Shown here piece by piece: positions 16,088 to 24,640 of a stretch of 64,000 nucleotides of DNA. This stretch comes from Aldehydirespirator sp965203575 (GTDB lineage: Bacteria; Actinomycetota; Acidimicrobiia; Acidimicrobiales; Aldehydirespiratoraceae): NCBI GenBank assembly GCA_965203575.1, contig OZ241894.1, positions 1,736,001 to 1,800,000 on the forward strand, written 5' to 3'. Below the pieces are notes generated by a model that made no database searches, was not told where the DNA came from, and saw nothing but the letters and a program-made list of their open reading frames with translations. The position numbers and the translations under genes were made by a program. Each line of letters opens with the position of its first letter. The first letter of the stretch is position 1.

Positions 16088-16106
16088 AACAGGAGGCAGC
16101 ACTGGC

Positions 16107-17645
16107 GTGACCGTGCAGCTCGACGGCGCGGGCGTCACCGTCGCCGATGTTGTCGCCGTCGCCCGCCATGGCGAGGAAGTCCGGCTCACCGATGTCGCCA
16201 TGGCCCGCATGGCTGCGGCCCGCAGCGTCGTCGAGGAGCTGGCCGAGGGGGAGCCCGCCTACGGGATCTCCACCGGCTTCGGGGCCCTGGCCAACACGAT
16301 CGTCCCCGCCGGCCGCCGAGCCGTGCTCCAGCAGTCCCTGATCAGGTCCCATGCCGCCGGGATGGGACCGGCGGTGGAGGCCGAGGTGGTCAGGGCCATG
16401 ATGTTCCTCCGGGCCCGCACGCTCGCCCTCGGGGCGTCGGGGGCGCGGCCGCAGGTGGCCGAGGGGCTGGTGCGGCTGATCAACGCGGGGGTGGTGCCGG
16501 TCGTGCCCGAGCACGGCTCCCTGGGGGCCAGCGGCGATCTCGCGCCCCTGGCCCATGCTGCGCTCGCGCTGATCGGCGAGGGCGACGTGCTGGCCGGCGG
16601 CGGGGGAACGATCGCCGCGGCCGCGGCTCTGGCCCAAGCGGGCATCGAGCCCCTCGAACCCCTGGAACTGGCGGCCAAGGAGGGCCTGGCCCTCACCAAC
16701 GGCACCGACGGGATCCTTGGGATGCTGTGCCTCGCGGTCCACGACGTCGGGCGGCTCATGACGGTCGCCGACATCGTGGCCGCTTGCAGCGTCGAGGCTC
16801 TGCTGGCCACCGACCGGGCCTTCGCCGCCGATCTGCTGGCGCTGCGTCCCCATCCCGGCCAGCAGGCCAGCGGGGCCAACCTGAGGGCGGTGCTGGCCGG
16901 CTCGCCCATCGTCGCCAGCCATCGCAGCGGTGACGACCGGGTGCAGGACGCCTACTCGATCCGATGCACCCCCCAGGTGCACGGCGCGGCCCGCGACACG
17001 CTGGACTTCGTGGCCGCGGTCGCCGACCGGGAGCTGGCCTCGGCCATCGACAATCCGATGGTGCTGCCCGATAGCCGCGTCGAGTCGTGCGGGAACTTCC
17101 ACGGAGCGCCGGTCGCGCTGGCGGCCGACTACCTGGCCATCGCCGCCGCCGAGGTCGGCGCCATAGCCGAGCGTCGCATCGACCGGCTGCTCGATCCCGG
17201 CCGGTCCCACGGTCTGCCCCCGTTCCTGGCCGACGATCCGGGCGTCGACAGCGGCCTGATGATCGGCCAGTACACCGCGGCCGCCCTGTGCGCCGAGAAC
17301 CGGCGCCTGGCCGCCCCGGCCTCAGTCGACTCGCTGCCGACATCGGCCATGCAGGAGGACCATGTGTCGATGGGCTGGGGCGCGGCCCGCAAGCTGCGCC
17401 GGGTGGTCGGCAACCTGCGCCGCATCCTGGCCGTCGAGTGGGTCGCGGCCGCGCGGGGCATCGAGCTGCGGGCCCCCCTGCAGCCCGCGGCGGGGACCGC
17501 GGCGGCCCTCGGACTGCTGCGGACCCGGGTCCCCGGTCCGGGCCCCGACCGCTGGCTGTCCCCCGAACTCGCGGCGGCCGAGCAGATGCTCACCGACGAG
17601 GCGCTGGTACCCGCAGCAGAAGCCGTGACCGGCCCGCTGGCGTGA
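16107..17645 (+). CDS. hutH: Histidine ammonia-lyase
   Basis: Deaminates L-histidine to urocanate, the first step of histidine degradation. The 512-residue protein carries the autocatalytic MIO triad Ala141-Ser142-Gly143 in GSLGASGDLAPLAH, the GISTGFG segment, QDAYSIRC and the SMQEDHVSMG motif. Aromatic ammonia-lyases share this fold, but the hut neighbours settle the substrate. The start is GTG 16107 with an AGGAGG site about 10 bases upstream. Gene order IclR-hutH on the plus strand against hutU-F-I on the minus strand gives a split hut locus, with the tandem repeat copies C1/C2 in its leader. Confidence 0.96.
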   Translation: MTVQLDGAGVTVADVVAVARHGEEVRLTDVAMARMAAARSVVEELAEGEPAYGISTGFGALANTIVPAGRRAVLQQSLIRSHAAGMGPAVEAEVVRAMMFLRARTLALGASGARPQVAEGLVRLINAGVVPVVPEHGSLGASGDLAPLAHAALALIGEGDVLAGGGGTIAAAAALAQAGIEPLEPLELAAKEGLALTNGTDGILGMLCLAVHDVGRLMTVADIVAACSVEALLATDRAFAADLLALRPHPGQQASGANLRAVLAGSPIVASHRSGDDRVQDAYSIRCTPQVHGAARDTLDFVAAVADRELASAIDNPMVLPDSRVESCGNFHGAPVALAADYLAIAAAEVGAIAERRIDRLLDPGRSHGLPPFLADDPGVDSGLMIGQYTAAALCAENRRLAAPASVDSLPTSAMQEDHVSMGWGAARKLRRVVGNLRRILAVEWVAAARGIELRAPLQPAAGTAAALGLLRTRVPGPGPDRWLSPELAAAEQMLTDEALVPAAEAVTGPLA

Positions 17646-17652
17646 GGTGAAG

Positions 17653-17737
<85 letters not shown>

Positions 17738-17855
17738 GTGGCCCCGACCCACCGCGGGCGGACCGGGCACACGAGGCTAGCGGCCCGCTGAACGAATCGC
17801 CTGCCTGCAGGGCGGTCCCGAGTCCGACTCCCGAGCGCCCATTAGCATCGCCGGA

Positions 17856-18641
17856 GTGCGCCTGGATTACGGGGCCTCCACCCATGTGGGCCTGCACCGC
17901 CACGAAAATCAGGATCGTTACCTAGCCGACGGTGCCGTCTTTGCGGTCGCGGACGGGCTCGGAGGCCACGCGGGAGGGGGCACCGCAGCGGGCATAGCCA
18001 CCGAGGTCCTCTCCCGTGACACCAGCGTCGAGTCGCTGGCACAGTTGATTGCGCTGGTGGGCTCGGCCAACGTGGCCATCCTGGAAACGGCCAAGGACGA
18101 TCCGAGCCTGTTCGAGATGTCAACCACCCTGTGCGTACTGGCCGGAATCAATGGCGCCGAGAACCGGCCGCAACTGGCTGCCTGCAACGTTGGCGATTCC
18201 CGGCTGTACGTGCTCACTCCGGACGGTTTCAGCCGCATCACCGTCGACCACACGATCTCCGAGAATCTCGTCCGCGACGGCGTCATCTCCGAGGCTGAGG
18301 CGGCCACCCACGCCGACCGCCACACTCTCACCCGGGCCGTCGGGTTCGAGCGCCGGGTGCACGTCGACGCCTGGGAGTTGGCGGCCGTGGAGGGGACCCG
18401 CTTCCTGCTCTGCAGCGACGGGCTGACCAACGAGGTACCCGACTTCGAGATCGCTGAGGTCCTGCGATCCGTGGCTGACGCTCGTGCCGCGGCCAGCAGC
18501 CTGGTGGAGCGAGCAGTGCGGCCGGGGCACGGCCGCGACAACGTCACCGCGGTGGTCGTCGATGTCGTGGGTGGCCCCGAACTCCAGCCGGACGGTTCGG
18601 ACCAGATCGTTGTCGCGTTCCAGCCTGCCGTGTTGGCCTGA
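17856..18641 (+). CDS. PP2C-family serine/threonine phosphatase
   Basis: A 261-residue PPM/PP2C phosphatase that removes phosphate from Ser/Thr residues with two metal ions. Metal-binding motifs are present: HENQDRYL, ADGLGGHAGG, LLCSDGLTNEV and GHGRDNVTAVVVD. It ends soon after the catalytic domain and has no membrane segment, unlike mycobacterial PstP, so it is probably cytosolic. It lies directly upstream of the PASTA kinase on the same strand and is the likely antagonist of that kinase. The start is GTG 17856. Confidence 0.9.
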   Translation: MRLDYGASTHVGLHRHENQDRYLADGAVFAVADGLGGHAGGGTAAGIATEVLSRDTSVESLAQLIALVGSANVAILETAKDDPSLFEMSTTLCVLAGINGAENRPQLAACNVGDSRLYVLTPDGFSRITVDHTISENLVRDGVISEAEAATHADRHTLTRAVGFERRVHVDAWELAAVEGTRFLLCSDGLTNEVPDFEIAEVLRSVADARAAASSLVERAVRPGHGRDNVTAVVVDVVGGPELQPDGSDQIVVAFQPAVLA

Positions 18642-18700
18642 TGGCGGCGTCGGTCCGCCGCGGCGATTCCCGGCTCTGATCCCGGCTTAGGGGCGCCCGT

Positions 18701-18706
18701 TACAAT
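18701..18706 (+). promoter_or_regulatory. -10 element of the PASTA kinase gene
   Basis: TACAAT at 18701-18706 lies 8 bases before the GTG start at 18715. Transcription would then begin at about 18713-18715, so the message is probably leaderless. No clear -35 is seen 17 bases upstream. Confidence 0.45.
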
Positions 18707-18714
18707 GGCTGACG

Positions 18715-20877
18715 GTGTCAGATGAGGGCCTGACCGTCTTCAACGGTCGCTACGAGTTGCTCCGCCGCATCGCGCGCGGCGGAATGGCCGATGTCTACCT
18801 GGCCCGGGACGCGTCACTCGACCGGCAGGTGGCGGTGAAGGTCCTGTTCCCGGAGTTCGCCAATGATCCGAGTTTCGTCGAGCGCTTCCGCCGGGAGGCG
18901 AAGGCCGCGGCCAACCTGAACCACCCCAACATCGTCGGCATCTACGACTGGGGTCAGGAGCAGGGCACGTACTACATCGTCATGGAATACGTGGTGGGCC
19001 GCAGCATGGCCGACGTGATGCGCTCCACCGGGCGTCTCAGTCCGGACCGGGCCGCAGAGATCGCGTCCGACGTGGCCGAAGCGCTGAGCAGCGCCCACAA
19101 CGCCGGACTCGTGCACCGCGACATCAAGCTCGGCAACATCATCGTCAGCGACGACGGCCAAGTGAAGGTGGCCGACTTCGGTATAGCCACCGCCCTGGCC
19201 CGCAGGACCGGTGACAACCTCACCCACATCGGGTCGGTCATGGGCACGGCCACCTACTTCTCGCCCGAGCAGGCCCAGGGCAAGGCCCTCGACGGTCGCA
19301 GTGACCTGTACTCGCTCGGGGTCGTGCTCTACGAGATGATCGTGGGCAAGCCCCCCTTCACCGCCGACACCTCGACCGCGGTGGCCGTCAAGCACGTGCA
19401 GGAGCGTCCTCTCGCGCCGTCTCTGCTGGGCGTGAGCATCGTGGAGTCCCTCGAGGCCATCATCCTCAAGCTGCTGGCCAAGAACCCGGCCAACCGCTAT
19501 CCCAAGGCGGAGGACCTGCGCGCCGATCTTCAGCGCTACCTGGCCGGCGCCCACAGCATCCCGACACGGACCGGCCAGTCGCCCCGGGTCCAGACCGGCC
19601 AGTTGTCCCGGGTCCAGACCGGCCAGTCGCCCCGGGTCCAGACGGGCGAGCGTCCTGCGACCGGATCGCAGGTGCCGCCGGCCCCGGTGGCAGGCCGGCC
19701 GCGCACCGGCCCGGTTGCGACCGCTCCCCCGCCCAGTGGCGGTCCGCCCACCGGGCCCCGCGCCCAGGTGCCCGCCGCGCCGGGGCCGGGGCCTCCGCCC
19801 CAGTACGTGCCGCCGGCCTACTACTACGAGGAGGTCCACCGATCCGACGGCTGGAAGCGGACGGTGCTCATGTTCCTGGGCTTGGTGGTCCTCGTGGTCG
19901 CCCTCGGCTTCCTCGGGTGGATCTTCTACGATTCGCTGGGCCTGGGTGACAGCAACGGGCCCGCAGAGCCGACCACCCCCGACGATGTCGCGCTGATCGA
20001 AGTACCCGACGTGTCCGGGCTCAGCTACGGGGAGGCGGACGCTCTGTTGAGGTCGGCCGGTCTGGAGCCTGAGCCCAGCTACCAGGTCAACACGGGCGTG
20101 CCCGAGAACACGGTGTTCGCCCAGAGTCCGCTCGCGGGCCAACGGATTGAGGAGGGCGCCACGGTGGCGCTCACTGTCAGCCAGGGCGAGATCCCGAGGG
20201 TTCCACCCGTACGGGGCCGCAACCGCGTCGACGCCGCCGAGATCCTCCGGAGCGCGGGATATGAGGTCATCGTGATCGAGGGCACCAGCCAGGCCGAGGC
20301 GGGCATCGTGGTGGGCCAGGAGCCCTCCTCGAACACTGAGCTTGCGCCGGGCGAGGCGGTGACCATAACCGTCTCCACCGGGCCGGGGCAGATCTTCGTG
20401 CCCGACGTGCGGGGCCAGACACTGATCCAGGCCATCCAGACCCTGGCCGACCAGGGGTTCCGCGTCGCCGAGCGGCGCGAGCCTTCGGCCACCGTCCCGG
20501 AGGGCGAGATCATCGAGACCGATCCCCTCCACGGGTTCCCGGTAGCCCTCGGCCTGGAGATCTACATCATCGTCTCGGACGGTCCCCCGCTGGTGGCCAT
20601 CCCCGACGTCCAGGGCCTGCTGTTCGACACCGGGAAGCTGGCCATAGAACGGGCCGGGCTCGTCATCGGCATCGTGACGTTCGAACCGGTCGAGCCGGGA
20701 TCGTCGGATGTGGGCCGGATACTGGCCCAGACGCCGCCCCCCAACCTTGAAGTGTCGGCTGAGACCGAGGTGGATGTCGTGGTGGGGGAGTCGGCCGAGA
20801 CCGAAGGCGATCAGATCGGGCCAGAGCCACCGGAGGGCGAAGGCGACGAGACCGAGGGCATCGACCAGAGCGGCTAG
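18715..20877 (+). CDS. pknB: PASTA-domain serine/threonine protein kinase (PknB-type)
   Basis: A membrane-spanning sensor kinase that links cell-wall precursors or muropeptides to control of growth and division. Residues 1-275 are a complete kinase: GRYELLRRIARGGMADVYLA (Gly-rich loop), AVKVLF (Lys), HRDIKLGN (catalytic loop), DFGIA (Mg binding). A Pro/Gln/Thr-rich linker contains three imperfect repeats of about 10 residues (TGQSPRVQ). One membrane helix is at about residues 382-404 (VLMFLGLVVLVVALGFLGW). Four PASTA domains follow outside the cell (about 425-490, 491-559, 560-627, 628-697). The acidic tail ends with a stop overlapping that of the convergent glutaminase gene (CTAG). The synteny recalls mycobacterial pknB/trpG, but pknA, pbpA and rodA are absent. 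Confidence 0.94.
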   Translation: MSDEGLTVFNGRYELLRRIARGGMADVYLARDASLDRQVAVKVLFPEFANDPSFVERFRREAKAAANLNHPNIVGIYDWGQEQGTYYIVMEYVVGRSMADVMRSTGRLSPDRAAEIASDVAEALSSAHNAGLVHRDIKLGNIIVSDDGQVKVADFGIATALARRTGDNLTHIGSVMGTATYFSPEQAQGKALDGRSDLYSLGVVLYEMIVGKPPFTADTSTAVAVKHVQERPLAPSLLGVSIVESLEAIILKLLAKNPANRYPKAEDLRADLQRYLAGAHSIPTRTGQSPRVQTGQLSRVQTGQSPRVQTGERPATGSQVPPAPVAGRPRTGPVATAPPPSGGPPTGPRAQVPAAPGPGPPPQYVPPAYYYEEVHRSDGWKRTVLMFLGLVVLVVALGFLGWIFYDSLGLGDSNGPAEPTTPDDVALIEVPDVSGLSYGEADALLRSAGLEPEPSYQVNTGVPENTVFAQSPLAGQRIEEGATVALTVSQGEIPRVPPVRGRNRVDAAEILRSAGYEVIVIEGTSQAEAGIVVGQEPSSNTELAPGEAVTITVSTGPGQIFVPDVRGQTLIQAIQTLADQGFRVAERREPSATVPEGEIIETDPLHGFPVALGLEIYIIVSDGPPLVAIPDVQGLLFDTGKLAIERAGLVIGIVTFEPVEPGSSDVGRILAQTPPPNLEVSAETEVDVVVGESAETEGDQIGPEPPEGEGDETEGIDQSG

Positions 20878-21452
20878 CTACATCTGGCGAGGAAGTTGCC
20901 GAGCAAGTCCCGGCCCGCGTCGGTGAGCACCGACTCCGGATGGAACTGGACCCCCTCGGTCGGGTGGTGCCGATGCCGCAGACCCATCACCAGGCCCTCG
21001 TTGCAAGTGGCGGTGACCTCCAGCACGGACGGGACCGAGGCGCGCTCGACGATCAGCGAGTGGTAGCGGGTGGCGGTGAAGGGATTGGGAAGACCGTCGA
21101 ACACCCCTGAGAAGTCGTGTTCGATGACTGACGTCTTGCCGTGCATCACTTCCGGTGCCCGGATGACGGTTCCCCCGAACACCTGGCCGATGCACTGCAT
21201 CCCGAGGCACACCCCGAAGATGGGCACCTCGCCGCTCAGCGTGGCCAGCAAGTCGTTGCTCACGCCGGCGTCGTCGGGCGTGCCCGGTCCGGGACTGATC
21301 AGGATCCCGTCGGGCTCGAGCGCCTGCACGTCGTCGGCCGTGACCGCGTCGTGCCGGTACACCAGCGGCTCAGCCCCCAGCTCCCCCAGATACTGGACCA
21401 GTATGTAGACGAACGAGTCATAGTTGTCGATAACGGCAATCCGAGGCCCCAC
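20874..21452 (-). CDS. pabA: Anthranilate/aminodeoxychorismate synthase glutaminase subunit
   Basis: A class I glutamine amidotransferase of 192 residues that supplies ammonia to anthranilate synthase (TrpE) or aminodeoxychorismate synthase (PabB). Signatures: DNYDSFVYILVQYLGELGAE, ISPGPGTPDDAG, the nucleophile Cys in FGVCLGMQ (family usual GVCLGHQ), and GVQFHPESVLTD with the His/Glu pair. TrpG and PabA cannot be told apart by sequence here; the pknB-adjacent position matches the gene named trpG/pabA in mycobacteria. The start is GTG 21452. It is convergent with and overlaps pknB by 4 bases; its own upstream neighbour is the EtfD-like gene on the same strand. Confidence 0.9.
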   Translation of the reverse strand: MGPRIAVIDNYDSFVYILVQYLGELGAEPLVYRHDAVTADDVQALEPDGILISPGPGTPDDAGVSNDLLATLSGEVPIFGVCLGMQCIGQVFGGTVIRAPEVMHGKTSVIEHDFSGVFDGLPNPFTATRYHSLIVERASVPSVLEVTATCNEGLVMGLRHRHHPTEGVQFHPESVLTDAGRDLLGNFLARCS

Positions 21453-21511
21453 CCCCGGAAAGCTACCGGTTGGTTGCAGCCGCACCGGCAAGGCCGCCGG
21501 CCGGAAAATGC

Positions 21512-23704
21512 TTATGTCGCAGCCGCGGAGTCGCGAGCTTCGACTGCCTCTAGCACGTGCAGCGCGATGTCGGCGACCTGAACCTCGTCGTCCTCTACTC
21601 CCGCCGCCCGCACCCCGTCGTCCATCATGATGTAGCAGAACGGGCAGGCGGTGGCGATGCGCGACGCGCCCGTGTCGAGCAGCTCCTGGGACCGCTCGTC
21701 GTTCACCTTGGTGCCGATCGTCTCCTCCATCCACATGCGGGCCCCGCCCGCGCCGCAGCACATCCCCTTGGTGCCGTTGCGGGGAGCCTCCACCAGGTCG
21801 ATGCCGCCGAGCGAGCCCAGCACCCGCCGGGGCGCCAGGTACACGTCGTTGTGGCGCCCCAGGTAGCAGCTGTCGTGGTAGACGACCCGCTCGGCCAGCG
21901 TGGCCCCTTCGAGGTCCAGGCGGCCCTCGGACACCAGCGCCTCCAGGAACTGGCTGTGGTGGATCACCTCGTAGTGCCCGCCTAGCTGCGGGTACTCGTT
22001 GGCCAGCGTGTTGAAGCAGTGGGGGCACTGGGTGACGATCTTGCGCACCCCCATGGAGTTGAGAGTCTCGATGTTGGCCGACGCCAGCATCTGGAACAGG
22101 TACTCGTTGCCGGAGCGCCGGGCCGAGTCGCCGGTGCAGTTCTCGGCCGGGCCGAGGATGGCGAAGTCCACGCCGGCCCGCTCCATGAGCTGGGCCATGG
22201 CCCGGGCCACCTTCTTGTTCTTGTCGTCGAACGACCCCGCGCACCCGACCCAGTACAGGTACTCGGCGTCCAGGGGGTCGCCGCCGGACAGGACCCGCAC
22301 CCCGTCGAGGTCCCGGGCCCAGTCGGCCCGCTCGGTCTGGCTCAGCGACCACGGGTTGGACGAGTTCTCCATGCCCCGGAAGGCCTGGCCCAGCTCCGAG
22401 GGGAAGTCGCTCTCCATCAGGGTGAGGTAGCGGCGCATGTCCAGGATCTTGTCGAGGATCTCGATGTTGACCGGGCAGACCTCGTCGCAGGCCCGGCACG
22501 ACGTGCAGGCCCACAATTCCTCGGTGCTGATGCGCTCGAACATCCAGTTGGCCGGTACGTCGACTTCTGTCCCGCCGCTGCTGAGGGGCGGCGACGTTGG
22601 CGGGCTGCCGGTGAGGGCCATGACCTCGCCCGTCTTGAGCACGATCTCGCGGGGATCCAGGGGCTTGCCCGTAGCATGGGCCGGGCACACCGACGTGCAG
22701 CGGCCGCACATGGTGCACGCATCGGTGTCGAGCAGCTGCTTCCACGAGAAGTCCTCGATCACCGACGCGCCGAACGTCTCCAGCTCGGTGTCGCCCTCCA
22801 CCAGGTTGGGCATGGGGCGCATGGCGCCCTTGGGCCGGTCCCGGTGGCGCAGGTACATGTTCAACGGCGATGTGAACATGTGGCGCAGCATCGTCGTCGG
22901 CAGGATCACCAGGAAGGCCACGAAGGCGACGACGTGGGCCACCCACCACGCCTGGTGCCATCCGTGGACTGCGCCCGACCCGTCGACGAGGGTGGCCAGC
23001 GGGTAGCCGATGAAGCTCCAGCGCTCGTGGTCGGGCAGCCCGTCGGCTGCGATGCGGAAGGCCTCCGCGCCGAAACCGGTGATGCCGATGGCCAGCAGCA
23101 CCCCGCCGATGACCGCGTGCTCGGGCCGGGTCTTGATGCGGATGCGGTAGGGCCGCCACATCGGGGGCCCGAAGCGGCGCAGGATGGCCCAAAGCATCCC
23201 AACCACGAACACCAACCCGGCCGCGTCGCCCACCGCGGAGTAAGCCCGGTACACGTCGCCGTGCAGGAACTTGGCCCCGTCCGGGAGCTGGTGGTCGACC
23301 TCCAGGGTGGTGGTCACCCCCAGCAGCACCAGGAAGCTGAAGTAGATGAGCGAGTGCATCACCCCGGCGCCGGGCTCCCGGAGCAGGGTCTGCATGTACA
23401 CGCCGGCCCGGAAGTCGGCCATCCGGTGGTGGACGTTCTTGGGTGTGGTGCGGCGGTTGTCGGGCCGTCCCCGCTCCCAGTTCTTGACCCGGTTGGCGAA
23501 CAGGACCGCCCCGTACACCAGCAGTATCGGGATGACGGTGTAGAAGGCGGCCTTCAGCGGCGCCGGAATGTTGCCGAAGACCTCGCGGGTGATCGGGCTG
23601 TCGCTGTGGAAGCCGGTGATCCCGGCGACGATGCCGGAGAGGGCCGTGAACAGCGCGATGGCGACACCGAGAGCGACGACAATGTGGTGGGGCTTGATCC
23701 GCAT
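21512..23704 (-). CDS. Membrane Fe-S oxidoreductase, EtfD/heterodisulfide-reductase-like
   Basis: A 730-residue membrane electron carrier. The N-terminal third has several hydrophobic helices resembling a nitrate reductase gamma/cytochrome b module. Two [4Fe-4S] ferredoxin motifs follow near residues 330 and 398 (CTMCGRCTSVCP and CTSCRACDEVCP). The C-terminal half has two CCG-type cysteine clusters (YWVGCAG...QCPHCFNTL, and YHDSCYLGRHN...MCCGAGGARM) as in heterodisulfide reductase subunit B. The layout matches mycobacterial Rv0338c (EtfD), which passes electrons from electron-transferring flavoprotein to quinone during fatty acid oxidation. No etfAB lies in this window. It is preceded by gpmA on the same strand with a 31-base gap. 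Confidence 0.87.
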   Translation of the reverse strand: MRIKPHHIVVALGVAIALFTALSGIVAGITGFHSDSPITREVFGNIPAPLKAAFYTVIPILLVYGAVLFANRVKNWERGRPDNRRTTPKNVHHRMADFRAGVYMQTLLREPGAGVMHSLIYFSFLVLLGVTTTLEVDHQLPDGAKFLHGDVYRAYSAVGDAAGLVFVVGMLWAILRRFGPPMWRPYRIRIKTRPEHAVIGGVLLAIGITGFGAEAFRIAADGLPDHERWSFIGYPLATLVDGSGAVHGWHQAWWVAHVVAFVAFLVILPTTMLRHMFTSPLNMYLRHRDRPKGAMRPMPNLVEGDTELETFGASVIEDFSWKQLLDTDACTMCGRCTSVCPAHATGKPLDPREIVLKTGEVMALTGSPPTSPPLSSGGTEVDVPANWMFERISTEELWACTSCRACDEVCPVNIEILDKILDMRRYLTLMESDFPSELGQAFRGMENSSNPWSLSQTERADWARDLDGVRVLSGGDPLDAEYLYWVGCAGSFDDKNKKVARAMAQLMERAGVDFAILGPAENCTGDSARRSGNEYLFQMLASANIETLNSMGVRKIVTQCPHCFNTLANEYPQLGGHYEVIHHSQFLEALVSEGRLDLEGATLAERVVYHDSCYLGRHNDVYLAPRRVLGSLGGIDLVEAPRNGTKGMCCGAGGARMWMEETIGTKVNDERSQELLDTGASRIATACPFCYIMMDDGVRAAGVEDDEVQVADIALHVLEAVEARDSAAAT

Positions 23705-23735
23705 GACGGGCGCGACACTACCCGTCGCGGCCGCC

Positions 23736-24506
23736 TCAGGCGTGGGAGGGGCCTGCCGCTTGGGCGGCTACCTCGGCGGCTGCGGCGGTGGCGGCGGCCG
23801 GGTCTAGGGCCCGCTCCAGGGGGTGCTTGGGCTCGGTCGGGAACATGTCGGAACCCAGCACGTAGTGCAGGGGCATCCCGGTGGGAATGTTGAGGGCACC
23901 GATGTCGTCGTCGGAGATCTCGTCCAGGTGTTTGGCCAGGGCGCGGAGGCTGTTTCCGTGGGCCGAGACCATCACGGTGTGGCCGGCGCGCAGGTCACCG
24001 ACGATGGCGTCCTGCCAGTAGGGCAACAGCCTGGCCAGCACGTCGGCGAGGCTCTCGGTCAGCGGCACGAGCCCGGGCGCCAGGTCCGCGTAGATCGGCG
24101 AGCCGTTGGGGTTGAACTCGTTGTCGGCGCGGATGGGGGGCGGCGGGGTGTCGTATCCCCGGCGCCACCGTTGGAGCTGCTCATCGCCGTGGGCCCTGCG
24201 GGTGGCCGCCTTGTCCAGCCCGGTCAGGTCGCCGTAGTGGCGCTCGTTGAGCCGCCAGCTCCTGCGGACCTCCAGCGAGCCGAGCCCTAGGTCGCCGAGC
24301 ACGATTCTGGTCGTCTCCGTGGCCCGGCGCAGGACCGATGTGTGCACCGCGGTGGGCATCAGCTCGGCCCCGGCCAGCATCTCGGCGGCCCGGTGGGCCT
24401 CGGCCCGACCGGCCTCGTTCAATCCGCAGTCGTACCAGCCGGTGAAGAGGTTCTTGTCGTTCCAGGTGCTGCGGCCGTGGCGCAGAAGGATCAGGTCGTG
24501 AGCCAT
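23736..24506 (-). CDS. gpmA: 2,3-bisphosphoglycerate-dependent phosphoglycerate mutase
   Basis: Interconverts 3- and 2-phosphoglycerate in glycolysis and gluconeogenesis. LLRHGRSTWNDKNLFTGW near the N-terminus holds the phospho-accepting His; LNERHYGDLTG, RRGYDTPPPP and SAHGNSLRAL (second active-site His) follow. The start is ATG 24506 (MAHDLILL), giving 256 residues; the open frame runs further upstream into the divergent dnaK control region, but that part is not homologous. An Ala-rich C-terminal tail of about 20 residues is the only unusual part. Confidence 0.95.
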   Translation of the reverse strand: MAHDLILLRHGRSTWNDKNLFTGWYDCGLNEAGRAEAHRAAEMLAGAELMPTAVHTSVLRRATETTRIVLGDLGLGSLEVRRSWRLNERHYGDLTGLDKAATRRAHGDEQLQRWRRGYDTPPPPIRADNEFNPNGSPIYADLAPGLVPLTESLADVLARLLPYWQDAIVGDLRAGHTVMVSAHGNSLRALAKHLDEISDDDIGALNIPTGMPLHYVLGSDMFPTEPKHPLERALDPAAATAAAAEVAAQAAGPSHA

Positions 24507-24540
24507 GGCTGCCCAAGGTACCCGGCCTGGCTCCGAGAAA

Positions 24541-24561
24541 GTTGATAAGAATAGACTCAAG
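24541..24561. promoter_or_regulatory. HAIR-like operator for HspR
   Basis: The right half ACTCAAG (24555-24561) matches the HspR-associated inverted repeat CTTGAGT-N7-ACTCAAG exactly. The left half GTTGATA (24541-24547) keeps TTGA at the correct 7-base spacing but is degenerate. It lies upstream of the dnaK promoter in an operon that encodes HspR itself, so autoregulated heat-shock control is expected. Confidence 0.65.
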
Positions 24562-24567
24562 TTTTTG

Positions 24568-24596
24568 TTGTAGTCAGGAATGAACTTCGCTACTCT
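24568..24596 (+). promoter_or_regulatory. Likely sigma-70 type promoter of the dnaK operon
   Basis: TTGTAG at 24568-24573 and TACTCT at 24591-24596 are separated by 17 bases. They sit just downstream of the HAIR-like operator, so bound HspR would block or crowd the -35 region. The dnaK start at 24641 then has a leader of about 37 bases with an AAAGGAAG ribosome-binding site. Confidence 0.5.
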
Positions 24597-24640
24597 GTGC
24601 GTTCTAGTTAGGCAAGACATAAGTGAAAGGAAGCCTCACC

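Noticed and set aside
22019..23893. Long plus-strand frame opposite the EtfD-like gene
   Set aside because: It is rich in Gly, Arg, His and Val as expected for an antisense frame, and the minus strand has clear Fe-S motifs.
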